A DNA stretch of 64,000 nt from AP-15 sp963846635 (GCA_963846635.1 CAWJXM010000023.1:1-64000); one strand, 5' to 3'. Numbered from the stretch's first letter, positions 9,581-18,509 are shown. Made by a program: numbers and translations. The notes: generated by a model from the sequence alone, not told the origin.

Positions 9581-10159
9581 ATGACAACTGCTGTGTTTAT
9601 TGATGGTTGCGCTTGGAATTATTTGTTCTCTCACAACGTCAATCTCGCCGAGGCTTTTCCATCTGACGAATACATCCTGTTTCAGACCCGCGAAGGAGAG
9701 ATCGAGATTCTTGCCATCCCGACCGATGGTAAGGACAAGACCGACAATCGGTACCTCAAAGCCTACATTGAAGACAGCATTGCGACGCATAGCGTTCAGA
9801 CAACCAGTGTTTTTGGTTTCGCTTCGGTGGAGCCGGACGGGAGCCTGTCAAAGGTGCAGGTCTATGGCGGATTTAACCAAGGGACGTTCCAGTCCGAAGC
9901 CGACCGGCGCTGGTATGGCTCGGCTGAAGTCAAATCCTTAGTGCACAATAAGGGGAGGAGACCATCGGGTTTGGGCAAAAACCAAGCAGACGCGTCCTTA
10001 GCTGTTCGGTCGTTTGATTCAATTGTGTTGACCAACGAGGGCAAAGAGAAGAATGGCCCATTGCGTTTAGCTGCAGACCAAGGTGGGCGGATCGTCTACC
10101 TGACTGATGTCGAGCAAAGCGGCTTGTCGATAAAGGACTACATCGCGGGGCTGCGGTGA
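9581..10159 (+). CDS. PIN-like domain protein, accessory
   Basis: A 192-residue protein. It opens with MTTAVFIDGCAWNYLF, a hydrophobic strand ending in Asp as in PIN-like nucleases, and has an internal acidic stretch NQADASLAVRSFDSIVLTNE in the place of a central PIN acid, then a C-terminal strand GGRIVYLTDVE. I recall similar standalone bacterial proteins, but no activity is established here. Base composition is clearly lower in GC than its neighbours, and it sits in a patch beside tRNA-Gly, which suggests horizontal acquisition. No antitoxin-sized partner is directly adjacent; the nearest small gene is at 10334. Confidence 0.6.
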   Translation: MTTAVFIDGCAWNYLFSHNVNLAEAFPSDEYILFQTREGEIEILAIPTDGKDKTDNRYLKAYIEDSIATHSVQTTSVFGFASVEPDGSLSKVQVYGGFNQGTFQSEADRRWYGSAEVKSLVHNKGRRPSGLGKNQADASLAVRSFDSIVLTNEGKEKNGPLRLAADQGGRIVYLTDVEQSGLSIKDYIAGLR

Positions 10160-10280
10160 TTTGATTCCCGTATGTATAACAATATAACCTAAGCTTGTCC
10201 AAAACCAACCTGATCGCCGCCGTTGAAATCAATGCCTTCCTTTCGAGCGCGCACAAACGCATCGTGCAGGTCCCGATGAA

Positions 10281-10310
10281 CAGGCAAGGCAAGGCGAGGC
10301 GAGGCGAGGC
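10281..10310. repeat. Short tandem repeat, six copies of a NAGGC pentamer
   Basis: One caggc, two aaggc and three gaggc units run without gaps between the two accessory genes. The repeat ends 24 bases before the start at 10334. It could vary in copy number by slippage, but no function is visible. Confidence 0.7.
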
Positions 10311-10333
10311 GCATACACTAGGATCGAAAAGCT

Positions 10334-10594
10334 ATGGATAATCGTGAAGTACTTTTTCGAAAGAATAGGCCGCAAATCAATGGATATAAAGCGATAGAAC
10401 TGATTGAAGAACACGGTGAAATCGTCAGTATGGGGCCCCGCCCCGCTGGATTAGATCTGTTTTTGCTCTCTTTCGTATCAAAGAACGACACGACAGTTGG
10501 TCCTCTTGCCTTGAATCCGGTCGTGGCTCGTGAGTTATGTAGGCTTCTAATTCACCACGGCTACGGATCAGCAAATACGGATCAAGCTCAGTAA
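10334..10594 (+). CDS. Small orphan protein, accessory
   Basis: An 86-residue protein (MDNREVLFRKNRPQ...) with an amphipathic start and a compact middle, MGPRPAGLDLFLLSFVS, then LNPVVARELCRLLIHHGY. There is no signal peptide or membrane segment and no recognised family. Its GC is lower than the window average, like the PIN-like gene upstream, and both point the same way. Start choice is tentative because no strong ribosome site is visible. Confidence 0.45.
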   Translation: MDNREVLFRKNRPQINGYKAIELIEEHGEIVSMGPRPAGLDLFLLSFVSKNDTTVGPLALNPVVARELCRLLIHHGYGSANTDQAQ

Positions 10595-10919
10595 TTCCCG
10601 CTGGGTCGGTTTCTTCGTCCGCTTTGCCATCAGTCTGCCCCTTCGGGTCGCTCGCCGCCGATAACCTCGTTATCGGTTCAGACCTGTGCTGACCGGATTG
10701 CCCGATCAGATGAAGGTCGTGAAATCGGTCGGCCCGCACTCGCGTGGCCCTCAAGACCATTCGCCGAAACCCGCCTATCGGGAATACGAGTCGTGGTGCA
10801 ATTCGGACCTTACGACTACCGGTAGCCGTGGCCGAGGACCAAAGGGATCAGGCGGCAATCAGGGTTTTCAAGGATATCGTTCTATTTGATCGACGAGTAT
10901 CCGGTACGCTCGATCAAGG
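10595..10919. other. Gene-free stretch between accessory patch and tRNA-Gly
   Basis: About 325 bases lie between the small orphan gene and the 3' end of tRNA-Gly. I see no integrase, no obvious copy of the tRNA 3' end and no convincing coding frame. Confidence 0.5.
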
Positions 10920-10993
10920 TGGAGCGGGTGAAGGGAATCGAACCCTCGTCAGAAGCTTGGGAAGCTCCTGCTCTACCATTGAGCTACACCCGC
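10920..10993 (-). tRNA. tRNA-Gly (anticodon CCC)
   Basis: On the minus strand the full cloverleaf is readable: acceptor GCGGGTG pairing with CACCCGC, a D-arm GCTC...GAGC, an anticodon arm with loop TTCCCAA (anticodon CCC), a T-arm AGGGTTCGATTCCCT, discriminator T and an encoded CCA end. The 3' end faces the accessory patch at 9.2-10.9 kb, a common geometry for island insertion. Confidence 0.96.
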
Positions 10994-11043
10994 GCCGCCG
11001 CCGATGTTAGGCGATCGGCGGCGCTCTTCAAGGGTCTTTTGCG

Positions 11044-11481
11044 TCAGGCGCCTTTTGCCGGCGGCTCGCAGGGGACGGTCCCCATATTCGCCGGTAGACA
11101 CACTTCGAGGATCTCGAGATCGTCCGAGGTGCGGATCTCGTTGTGCTTCATACCGCCTGGGATAAAGCAGGAATCGCCGGCTTCGAGCCGGCACTGCGTC
11201 CCGTCCTCGAATTCGAGCTCGACAAAGCCCTTCAGCGCATAGACGAACTGGCCGTCGCAGACATGGTAGTGCCAGCCGGTCGGCTGCGTCATGCCGGTGA
11301 CCGCTTGCATCAGCTGGGCGCGCATCCAGCCGTCGCTGGCGCGCGTGACGCCGAGATCGCGATATTTGAAGAAGGTGCGCCGGCCTTCGACATAATCGGG
11401 GCTTTTCGCACTCGTCACCGCAACCTTCATCTTTGGTTTGGTCTCAGCCGCCGGTTTCTCCAAGGTCGCTGCATCTGCCAT
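11044..11481 (-). CDS. Cupin-domain protein
   Basis: A 145-residue single-domain cupin. WHYHVCDGQFVYALKGFVELEFEDG supplies cupin motif 1 and GDSCFIPGGMKHNEI motif 2, with His residues suited to metal binding. Residues 1-35 are a flexible Ala/Lys-rich lead. The start at 11481 has GGGAGGAG upstream. It is divergent from the dienelactone hydrolase gene, with 92 bases between them. Substrate or sensing role unknown. Confidence 0.85.
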   Translation of the reverse strand: MADAATLEKPAAETKPKMKVAVTSAKSPDYVEGRRTFFKYRDLGVTRASDGWMRAQLMQAVTGMTQPTGWHYHVCDGQFVYALKGFVELEFEDGTQCRLEAGDSCFIPGGMKHNEIRTSDDLEILEVCLPANMGTVPCEPPAKGA

Positions 11482-11573
11482 GGGGGCTCCTCCCTCGATT
11501 CGATAACGGTCATCATAGCAGCGCTTCTGCGCCCAGTGCTATCCTGACCGTCCCGTGTTTAAGGAGGATCGGA

Positions 11574-12350
11574 ATGGCAAACATACCCGGTGCGGTAACC
11601 GACCCGAGCCGCGTGCGCGGCGAAAACATCGAATTCAAAAGCGGCGGCGACACGATCACGGGCTATTTGGCGCGCCCAAGCCAGTCCGGGAATTATCCAG
11701 GCATTGTCGTGATCCACGAAGCCTTTGGCTTGGTCGAGCACATTCGCGACATCGCCCGGCGCTTTGCCAATATCGGCTACAACGCGCTCGCTCCCGACCT
11801 TTATGCCCGCAAAGGCGGGCCGTCCGACCCGAACAATATGGCCACGGTGATGCCGGTCATGTTTGGCAAAGAAGATGCCGAGGCGGTGCAAGACCTCGAA
11901 GCCGCAGCGGCATATTTGCGCGAGTTGCCGGGGGCGACCGGCAAGATCGGGGCGATCGGTTTTTGCTCCGGCGGGCGCCAGACGCTTTTATTCGCGTGCA
12001 GCAGCGACAAGGTCAATGCCGCTGTCGATTGCTGGGGCGGCTTTATCCATCGCGCCACTCCTGACGCCGAAACGACGTCGGCGCGGCCAAAGGCAATCCT
12101 CGATATGGTCAGCCAACTGCACTGCCCGCTGTTTGCGGTGTTTGGCGAGGAAGATCAGAACCCAAGCATGGCGCAATCCGAGGAGTTGAAAAAGCGTGCC
12201 GAGGCCGCCGGTAAGGACGTAACGATCAAGGTTTACAAGAACGCCGGTCACGCCTTCCTCGCCGATTACCGACCGAGCTATCGCGAAGGGCCTGCAACCG
12301 AGCTGTGGGCGGATGCCGTCGCGTTTTTCAACAAGCATCTAAAGGGCTGA
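11574..12350 (+). CDS. Dienelactone hydrolase family protein
   Basis: A 258-residue alpha/beta hydrolase. The nucleophile is Cys131 in GFCSGG, Glu49 sits in HEAFGL as in dienelactone hydrolases, and the histidine is in GHAF near residue 223 with a preceding acid in GEEDQNPS. Classical members open carboxymethylenebutenolide in chloroaromatic breakdown, but many are general esterases. The start at 11574 follows an AAGGAGGA site, so the longer upstream reading is rejected. A stem-loop at 12384 probably ends the transcript. Confidence 0.9.
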   Translation: MANIPGAVTDPSRVRGENIEFKSGGDTITGYLARPSQSGNYPGIVVIHEAFGLVEHIRDIARRFANIGYNALAPDLYARKGGPSDPNNMATVMPVMFGKEDAEAVQDLEAAAAYLRELPGATGKIGAIGFCSGGRQTLLFACSSDKVNAAVDCWGGFIHRATPDAETTSARPKAILDMVSQLHCPLFAVFGEEDQNPSMAQSEELKKRAEAAGKDVTIKVYKNAGHAFLADYRPSYREGPATELWADAVAFFNKHLKG

Positions 12351-12383
12351 TTGGTCGGGGTGAGCCGACAATTCTTGCTAGAA

Positions 12384-12413
12384 GCCCATCACTCCGAAAG
12401 CGGGGTGATGGGC
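12384..12413. terminator. Stem-loop terminator, possibly bidirectional
   Basis: A perfect 9-base-pair stem GCCCATCAC/GTGATGGGC encloses a small inner CCG-AAAG-CGG hairpin. It lies between the convergent dienelactone hydrolase and DUF2182 genes. The following T-run is short, so intrinsic activity is inferred. Confidence 0.6.
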
Positions 12414-12471
12414 CCGCCTTTCGTGCACTGCCCTATCCGGGCGCTGGATGGTACGGACGCGCAATTCGGCT

Positions 12472-13248
12472 TCAATGCTGCAGGACTAAGTAGAGCGAGA
12501 GCGCCAGCATCACGACGCCGCCGGCGCGGGCAATCCATTGCCCCGCGGGTAACAGCTTCTCGACGAGCACAAAGACGGCGATCGCCGCCATCCATAAGAG
12601 GCTCATGATGCCGGCGGCAAACAACAGCGCCATCAAGCACCAGCAGCAGCCGACGCAAAAAAGCCCGTGCTCCCATCCCATCCGCAACGCACCGACGTTG
12701 CCGTCCCGCCAATGATGGAGCACAAAATCGAAGGGCGAGCGGCAATGCCTGAGGCACGCGGATTTGAGCGGCGTCAGCTGATATAGCCCGGCCGCGCAGA
12801 GGATGACGGCGGCCAAGCCCGGAGCCAGCGCCTGCGTCGCCGGTGACATCAACGCCGCTCGCTCGAGCCCCCACTCGGCGAGCGTCGCAACCGCGCCAAA
12901 CACGCCCCAGGCGATCAGATACCCCGCCCCAAATACGGCGGTCGGGACAAAGGGCTCGCGGCGCTCGCGCTTGCGCCGGTTGATCGTGGCGAAGGTCATG
13001 ATCATCGGCGCTGCCGATGGCAGCATCATCGCCGGCATCATGGCCCACCAGAGCAGGAAATTGAGTGCGAAATCGGCGGCACTCCACGGTGCGAAGGTTG
13101 CCGGCATCAGCCCGGCCATGTCCGCCATCGGCTCCATCTGCAAGTAAAGATAAAGCCAGGACAGTAGCGTGACCGCGGCAAGCGCCGCAGCAATTACCGC
13201 GCGGTCGCGGCTGAAAAGCGAGCTGTGGTCGCGAACTAGGCCGACCAT
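12472..13248 (-). CDS. DUF2182 integral membrane protein
   Basis: A 258-residue polytopic protein with about seven hydrophobic segments. It has the Met-rich WWAMMPAMMLPSAAPM stretch and CCWCLMALLFAAGIMSLLWM that mark the DUF2182 'predicted metal-binding' family. The His/Cys/Met residues hint at metal interaction, but this is unproven. It overlaps the upstream DUF1326 gene by 13 bases, so the pair is probably translated together. Confidence 0.88.
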   Translation of the reverse strand: MVGLVRDHSSLFSRDRAVIAAALAAVTLLSWLYLYLQMEPMADMAGLMPATFAPWSAADFALNFLLWWAMMPAMMLPSAAPMIMTFATINRRKRERREPFVPTAVFGAGYLIAWGVFGAVATLAEWGLERAALMSPATQALAPGLAAVILCAAGLYQLTPLKSACLRHCRSPFDFVLHHWRDGNVGALRMGWEHGLFCVGCCWCLMALLFAAGIMSLLWMAAIAVFVLVEKLLPAGQWIARAGGVVMLALSLYLVLQH

Positions 13249-13865
13249 GCGAAGGGCGCGAAATGCCCGTTGTTGCCCTTGCCGATCAGATAGAGATCGA
13301 GGCCAAAGCCCCCGACGCGGGTTTCGCTCGACCGCGCCAAGGCCAGGCGCCGGTTTGCCGGATGACCCGTGTTGTCGATGTAGAGCGGCTCACCGCTGCG
13401 ATTGCGTGACAGCACGCCGTCGATTTCGAACGACGCGATGTCGGGAATCGCGACGCGGCGTTTGAAGCCGGTAATGGTAATGGTCAAATCGATCGGCTTG
13501 AATTCAATGCCGCGGAAATCGCCGACCAGGTTCTGTCGGATAAAGCCGGGTGGGCCTCCAGCATCGCCGCCAACGATGGCCGCCAATGCCTGACGCTGGT
13601 CGGGGTTAGCGGTCGCGTCGACAACGCCGGCAAAGATCCAATTGCCGTCGGCCATGACCTTGCCCGACCGGATCACCAGCGCGAATTTGAGGCCGGCGAG
13701 CGGGACAGAGCCGCTCTCGCCCTCGTCGATCCGGAACGCCATCACCGCGGTGCATTGGTCGTGCGTCGCCGGCCCCTGCGGGTTCGTATAAATGCAAGGG
13801 CATAGATAGTCGCAATTGCAACTTTCCATGTACTCCCCACGCATCCTCCATTTCTGCTCTGGCAT
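13236..13865 (-). CDS. DUF1326 family protein
   Basis: A 209-residue soluble protein beginning MPEQKWRMRGEYMESCNCDYLCPC, the cysteine-rich opening of DUF1326. The ATG at 13865 is chosen because the family motif starts directly after it. DUF1326 and DUF2182 genes are frequently neighbours and here they overlap, which suggests a shared but unknown role, perhaps in metal handling. The 13866-14107 gap upstream holds nothing I can support. Confidence 0.88.
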   Translation of the reverse strand: MPEQKWRMRGEYMESCNCDYLCPCIYTNPQGPATHDQCTAVMAFRIDEGESGSVPLAGLKFALVIRSGKVMADGNWIFAGVVDATANPDQRQALAAIVGGDAGGPPGFIRQNLVGDFRGIEFKPIDLTITITGFKRRVAIPDIASFEIDGVLSRNRSGEPLYIDNTGHPANRRLALARSSETRVGGFGLDLYLIGKGNNGHFAPFAWSA

Positions 13866-14107
13866 CTTCTTAACCCCAACGAAAGCAGGTGACTGAGCGT
13901 CGCCAATTATTTGGCAGCCATCGCTCGAAGCCGCACCCCGCATCCTAGCCCAACTCAAATCCGGTTTGAAATCGATCGCCACCGATATGGCGACCAACGC
14001 CGCATGGTTTGTTGCGTGCTCCTCGCCGCCTGGCACAACCCATGCGGTAGATCGAGCAACATCCCGCTACCGCCGGCGGCTCTCTCCTCCGGCCGCGGCG
14101 ATCAGCG

Positions 14108-15001
14108 CTATCGCGGGCCTTGGATCAAGTCGCGCAATGCCTGCACGACTGCGTGCGGGGTCTCCCGTGACAGAAAATGGCCGGCTACCGGGACGATGCG
14201 GCGGTCGTAGCGGTCGATAAAGTGCACGGAGTGGCCCGCCGATTGCTCAACCGGCGACACACCATCGGCCGCTCCATGCAGGACGATCGTCGGCACCGCG
14301 ATCGGCGGTTGCGCCGCAAGCTGCTGTTCGAGCGGCTCCAAGGCCGGATCGCCCGGCGCATTGCGATGCCGATGGCGATAGGACTGGATCGTCACGGCGA
14401 CAAAATCGAGATTGTCAAAGCTCGCTGCGGTCGCTTCGAACGTGGCATCGTCAAACCGCCAGTTCGGCGACCACAAATGCCATAACAGGCGGGCGAGGTC
14501 TCGCCGGTTGGCCTCGAGCCCGGCACGGCCACGCTCGGTCTGCAAATACCACTGATACCACATCCGATGTTCTTGCGCCGGTGCGGCTGGGCGCCCCGCA
14601 GCGGCGATGTTCTGGATGTTGTAACCGCCGATCGACACCAGCCCGCGCACCCGCTCCGGCCAGAGCGCGGCGACAACGCAGGCGGCGCGTCCGCCCCAGT
14701 CATAGCCGGCCAGATACGCGTCGGTGATGCCGAGGGCGTCGAGAAAATCCTTGAGATCGGCGCCGAGCGCCGCCTGCTGACCCGAGCGCGGCGTGTCGCG
14801 GTGCAGGAACCGCGTCGGCCCATAACCACGCAGCCACGGCACGAGCACCCGGCATCCCTCAGATGCCAGTACCGGCGCGACACCGTCCCAATCGTGCGGG
14901 TCGGACGGCCAGCCATGCAGCAGAACAACCGGCGTACCGTCATCCGGCCCGCTCTCGTCATAGCCGATGTCGAGCGTAGCGGTGCGGATTGTGCGAAACA
15001 T
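14108..15001 (-). CDS. Alpha/beta hydrolase, epoxide hydrolase-like
   Basis: A 297-residue hydrolase. HGWPSDPHDW is the oxyanion-hole motif, GYDWGG places an Asp nucleophile, and GHFLSRE near the C terminus gives the catalytic His. An Asp nucleophile points to epoxide hydrolase or haloalkane dehalogenase types rather than esterases. A cap domain of Trp/Arg-rich helices (about residues 135-205) follows the nucleophile. The ATG at 15001 has AAGGTGGG upstream. It lies 10 bases after the MmgE/PrpD gene, so they probably form an operon. Confidence 0.88.
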   Translation of the reverse strand: MFRTIRTATLDIGYDESGPDDGTPVVLLHGWPSDPHDWDGVAPVLASEGCRVLVPWLRGYGPTRFLHRDTPRSGQQAALGADLKDFLDALGITDAYLAGYDWGGRAACVVAALWPERVRGLVSIGGYNIQNIAAAGRPAAPAQEHRMWYQWYLQTERGRAGLEANRRDLARLLWHLWSPNWRFDDATFEATAASFDNLDFVAVTIQSYRHRHRNAPGDPALEPLEQQLAAQPPIAVPTIVLHGAADGVSPVEQSAGHSVHFIDRYDRRIVPVAGHFLSRETPHAVVQALRDLIQGPR

Positions 15002-15011
15002 CGGCCCACCT

Positions 15012-16352
15012 TCACATTTCGCCGCCGAGCCAGTCGAGGGCAGGTTCGTTTTCGAGATGCTGCAGCCGCTCAAACAATATCGCGGCTCTTCCCTCACCGA
15101 GCGGGCCGCGAGTCAACCGCAGGAATTTATCCTCGAGATCAGTCGGTGCCAGCGTGCCGTCGTCTACCCGCGCAGCCAATCGCTGGTTGCCTTTAAGGTC
15201 GATCGTGACCGTCGTCGCTCCGGCCCCGTGGCCCGCCGTGTTTGACACAGCCTCGACCGTCACCCGGCGGCACAAGGCGCGGATATCGGGATTGTCGAGC
15301 GCGCCCTCGGCAAAGGATTCGGGATTGCGCGGGTCGCGATAAACCGCCAAGGCCGCGCAAAACGGAACGCTGTATTGCGCCATCATCAGATCAGCGGGCT
15401 CGGGGATGTTGTGCAATGTCGCCATGCGCTCGCTGCCGGTGATCGCGAGGTCCTCGACATCGGCACCGGCAAAGCCGTAATCGTCCTGCAATTGCGTGAT
15501 CGCCTTGACTGCAGCATGAGCGTTGATGTGGCATGGATAGCGCTTCAGCGCGATGCTGCTGGTTTCCCAATGCTCGCCGAGACCTTTGGTCAGTTCGGCG
15601 ATATCCCATTCGCGGCAAAATACGGCGAGAAACCCGAACGGTCCTTCCAGCACGGTGTCCGGGGCGGTAAAGCCGTCCTGCGCGAGGCTCGCGGCGAGCA
15701 CCCCGCCTTCCGATGCCCGCCCCAAATGCAGCCGCTTGACCATGCCGCCCCGGCCGGCGCGGGCAAATTCAAGCAACCCACAAGCGAGCGATCCGGCGAT
15801 GCCGAGCGCATGCGCCATTCGCTCGGCGTCAAGCCGCAATAGGTGCCCGCCGGCGATGGCGCCGCCAAACGGGCCGGTATTGCCTGGCGCGTGAAAGCCG
15901 CGCTGTTCGTTGGTATGGCCGGTAGCGCGGCCGATCCGCACCATGACCTCGCAACCGGCGACAAAAGCCGCGATCAGTGCGCGGCCGCCGAGGCCCTGCT
16001 GCTGGGCCAATGCGAGTGCTGGCGGCAACAACGTCGCGCCGGGATGAACACCGGCGCCGGGGCGGGTCAGGCTGTCGAGCTCGAAGGCATGGGCGAGCGC
16101 ACCATTGGCGAGCGCCGCCGCAGGTGCCGTCACACTCGGCCTGCCAGCGCCGAGGATATGGCATTTGCCACCCGGCCCGGTGCGCTCGGCATAAGCGATG
16201 ACGATGCGGCTCCACGGCAAACCGGCGCCGCAGATGATCGCCGCCACCGTATCGGCGATGCACTCCTTCGCCCGCGTGACGATCTCACTCGGCAGATCCT
16301 CATAGCGAAGTGCTGCCGCATATCGTGCCAGCCGAACCGTCTCTTGCGCCAT
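15012..16352 (-). CDS. MmgE/PrpD family protein
   Basis: A 446-residue member of the family that includes 2-methylcitrate dehydratase. Recognisable segments are ANGALAHAFELDS near residue 85, the GVHPGATLLPPALALA stretch, and KRYPCHINAHAAVKAI in the middle. No other methylcitrate-cycle genes (prpB, prpC, acnM) are near, so a different hydroxy-acid dehydratase or isomerase role is possible. The start at 16352 matches the family N terminus. Confidence 0.9.
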   Translation of the reverse strand: MAQETVRLARYAAALRYEDLPSEIVTRAKECIADTVAAIICGAGLPWSRIVIAYAERTGPGGKCHILGAGRPSVTAPAAALANGALAHAFELDSLTRPGAGVHPGATLLPPALALAQQQGLGGRALIAAFVAGCEVMVRIGRATGHTNEQRGFHAPGNTGPFGGAIAGGHLLRLDAERMAHALGIAGSLACGLLEFARAGRGGMVKRLHLGRASEGGVLAASLAQDGFTAPDTVLEGPFGFLAVFCREWDIAELTKGLGEHWETSSIALKRYPCHINAHAAVKAITQLQDDYGFAGADVEDLAITGSERMATLHNIPEPADLMMAQYSVPFCAALAVYRDPRNPESFAEGALDNPDIRALCRRVTVEAVSNTAGHGAGATTVTIDLKGNQRLAARVDDGTLAPTDLEDKFLRLTRGPLGEGRAAILFERLQHLENEPALDWLGGEM

Positions 16353-16440
16353 GCCCGCCTCTCCTGAAATTCGCGCGACATCTTAACCAGGTCGCGGCCG
16401 AATCGCCGAATGCGCCCTCAACGCGCCGGCGAAAGGGCGA

Positions 16441-17655
16441 TCAGAGCGGCAGACCCTGCACCAGGCGCGGCAGCTCGCCGGTAATCCCCATCGCGTCCCG
16501 CATCAAAAAGCGCTTCAGCGGCGGCACACGGTTAACGGCGGCCAAGCCCAGGTCACGGATCAACCGCAGCGGCGCCGAGCTATTTGAGAACAGCCGGTTC
16601 AAACCATCGGTCACGGCCGCCAGCAGCACCCCATCAAAGCGACGCCATGCTTGATAGCGCTCAAGCAGCGCATCGTCACCGATATCGAGCCCGAGCCGGC
16701 GCGTATCGACGATCAGCTCGGCGAGCGCCGCCACGTCGCGGATTCCGAGATTGAGACCCTGCCCGGCAATCGGATGGATGACATGCGCGGCCTCCCCGAT
16801 CAGCGCGAGCCGGCGATCGATGTAACGCTCGGCCAACATCAAGAAGACCGGGTAAGACCAGCGCGGGCCGACCGGCTCGATCAACCCGAGAAAATCCCCG
16901 AACCGGGCTCGCAGCTCGGCGGTAAAGGCAGCATCGGGAAGCGCCATGATCCGCTTCGCCAAGTCTTCGTGTTCGGTCCAGACGATCGACGAGCGGTTGC
17001 CGGTCATCGGCAGGATCGCGAACGGCCCAGACGGCAGGAAATGCTCGACCGCGATGCCCGCATGTGGGCGCTCGTGGCGCACTGTCGTTACGATTGCGGT
17101 CTGCCGATAGCGCCATTCGATCGTGCGAATCCCGGCCGCACGGCGCAACGGCGAATTTGCGCCATCGGCGGCAGCGACCAGGCGCGCTGTCATCCGGCGT
17201 CCGTCGGCGAAGGCTGCGGTAGCCGCACCGGGCGCGGTTTCAACCGCGTTGACTTCGAGCGGTGCCAACAACGTCAAACTCGGCAGCGAGCGCGCATGCT
17301 CGAGCAAGGCGCGGCGCAGCACCTGGTTCTCGACGATCCAGCCGAGCGGCGCATCGCTGCCAAGCTCGCGATGATCATAGTGCAGGAACAGCGGCGCGTT
17401 ATCGTCGGCGACGCGGATTTCGAGGATCGGCTCGGCCTCGGAAGCGATCGCCGGCCACAGCCCAACCGCACTCAACACCTGTTGCGAGCCGTAGGCCAGC
17501 GCCGAGCTGCGGCCGTCAAAGCCCGTTGCCGACATGACGGCAGGATCCTGGCGATCGACGACGGCGCAGGCCAGGCCGGCTCCGGCACAGGCGATCCCGA
17601 GCACAAGCCCGTTCAGCCCACCGCCAGCAATCAGCAGCTCAAAATCGTCGGTCAT
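16441..17655 (-). CDS. UbiH/UbiF/Coq6-type FAD monooxygenase (ubiquinone hydroxylase)
   Basis: A 404-residue flavoprotein expected to hydroxylate a polyprenyl phenol in ubiquinone synthesis. The FAD-binding motif is IAGGGLNGLVLG near residue 9, VAAADGANSPLRRAAGI is the DG motif, and GEAAHVIHPIAGQGLNLGIRD is the conserved GD-type motif, here with Glu in place of the usual Asp. It lies close to ftsK. Which ring position it modifies cannot be told. Confidence 0.9.
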   Translation of the reverse strand: MTDDFELLIAGGGLNGLVLGIACAGAGLACAVVDRQDPAVMSATGFDGRSSALAYGSQQVLSAVGLWPAIASEAEPILEIRVADDNAPLFLHYDHRELGSDAPLGWIVENQVLRRALLEHARSLPSLTLLAPLEVNAVETAPGAATAAFADGRRMTARLVAAADGANSPLRRAAGIRTIEWRYRQTAIVTTVRHERPHAGIAVEHFLPSGPFAILPMTGNRSSIVWTEHEDLAKRIMALPDAAFTAELRARFGDFLGLIEPVGPRWSYPVFLMLAERYIDRRLALIGEAAHVIHPIAGQGLNLGIRDVAALAELIVDTRRLGLDIGDDALLERYQAWRRFDGVLLAAVTDGLNRLFSNSSAPLRLIRDLGLAAVNRVPPLKRFLMRDAMGITGELPRLVQGLPL

Positions 17656-17713
17656 TCGGCACCCTTGTCAGGATCAGCTGGCCTAAGCCGGGTCGCTATC
17701 CTGCCCACACCCC

Positions 17714-18164
17714 TCACCCCCGCGGCGTCGGGCGAAGCGCTTGTCGGAACGCCTCCGGCACTGTCAGGTTCGGCCGCGCCTTGCAGAGCTCAATGACCTT
17801 CACGATGTTGCCGCTGATGCGGCTGACATCGATGACGTGAATCCCAGCCTTCGCCGCAAGATAGCCATAGTAAAACATCGCCGCAGATGCGCGATCGTCG
17901 TCGGAGGCCCGCAGCAGATCGGCGCAGCGGACCCGGTCCACATCCCATCGATGCGGTGCAACCTGGGCTTCCGAGGGCTGCGGCGGCGGCGGAGATGCTG
18001 AAGTAGCGCTGGTGAGGCGGAGCGGCCGGTGGTGATGCCGGAGCAGCGGGTGCTGGCTGCGGAGCGGCTGCCGGTCCAGTTGCCGACTGGGCACTTGCCT
18101 GAGACTGCGGGAGGCAGGCAAAGAAACCCAGCGCTAGCAGCGCCGACGAGATTCGTCTTGTCAT
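17714..18164 (-). CDS. HdeA-like exported protein, single frameshift in Pro-rich linker
   Basis: The start at 18164 gives a signal peptide MTRRISSALLALGFFACLPQSQASA, followed by an Ala/Pro-rich linker. Between about 17960 and 18060 the reading shifts by one base to RCADLLRASDDDRASAAMFYYGYLAAKAG, the HdeA/HdeB-type domain, which ends at 17714. Family members with the paired cysteines are periplasmic acid-stress chaperones, and two cysteines (RCADLL, IELCKA) are kept. The shift lies in low-complexity GC-rich DNA, so an assembly error is plausible. Confidence 0.62.
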
Positions 18165-18204
18165 TGGTCCCCCAGAATCGAAACCCGCAGCCGAATGACT
18201 GCTC

Positions 18205-18509
18205 TCAGTAACAGGCCCCCGACGAGCGTGCAGCACCGCGGCGAGCCGCCCCGGCAACCCCTCCAACGCCGCCCCAATCGCCGCCCCTCGTCCGGCATTG
18301 CCGCCAATCGCGCCGAAGAGGGCACCGCCCGCCGCCCCTCGTGCCGCGCCCGACAACGGCCCCGGCGTTACTGCCGGACAGGGCGGCGGAGCATAGCCGG
18401 GCGGTGGCGGATAATAGCCCGGTGGCCGGTAGTATTGCGCGCGCACGGGGCCGACCAGCACAGCAAGCACCGTAATCGCGCCGCAGAGCAAACGCGCGAA
18501 GCGAAGCAT
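18205..18509 (-). CDS. Glycine-zipper exported protein, single frameshift near the 3' end
   Basis: A signal peptide, MLRFARLLCGAITVLAVLVGPVRA, leads to a Tyr/Pro-rich segment (YYRPPGYYPPPPGYAPPP) and a glycine zipper GAARGAAGGALFGAIGGNAGRGAAIGAAL. Near 18255 one extra G in a GC-rich run moves the frame; correcting it gives the usual ARRGAARSSGACY ending with a stop at 18205. The zipper may insert in or associate with a membrane. It is followed at once by the HdeA-like gene on the same strand. Confidence 0.6.

Noticed and set aside
9521..9790. Upstream extension of the minus-strand frame ending at 9254
   Set aside because: This part is antisense to the PIN-like gene and has no credible start, so only the 3' part is kept as a tentative remnant.
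10281..10310. Tandem pentamers considered as a CRISPR-like array
   Set aside because: Units of five bases without spacers cannot be a CRISPR array.
16651..17796. 381-codon open frame on the plus strand
   Set aside because: It is the antisense shadow of the UbiH-like gene; the sequence is rich in Arg, Asp and Gly without domain structure.
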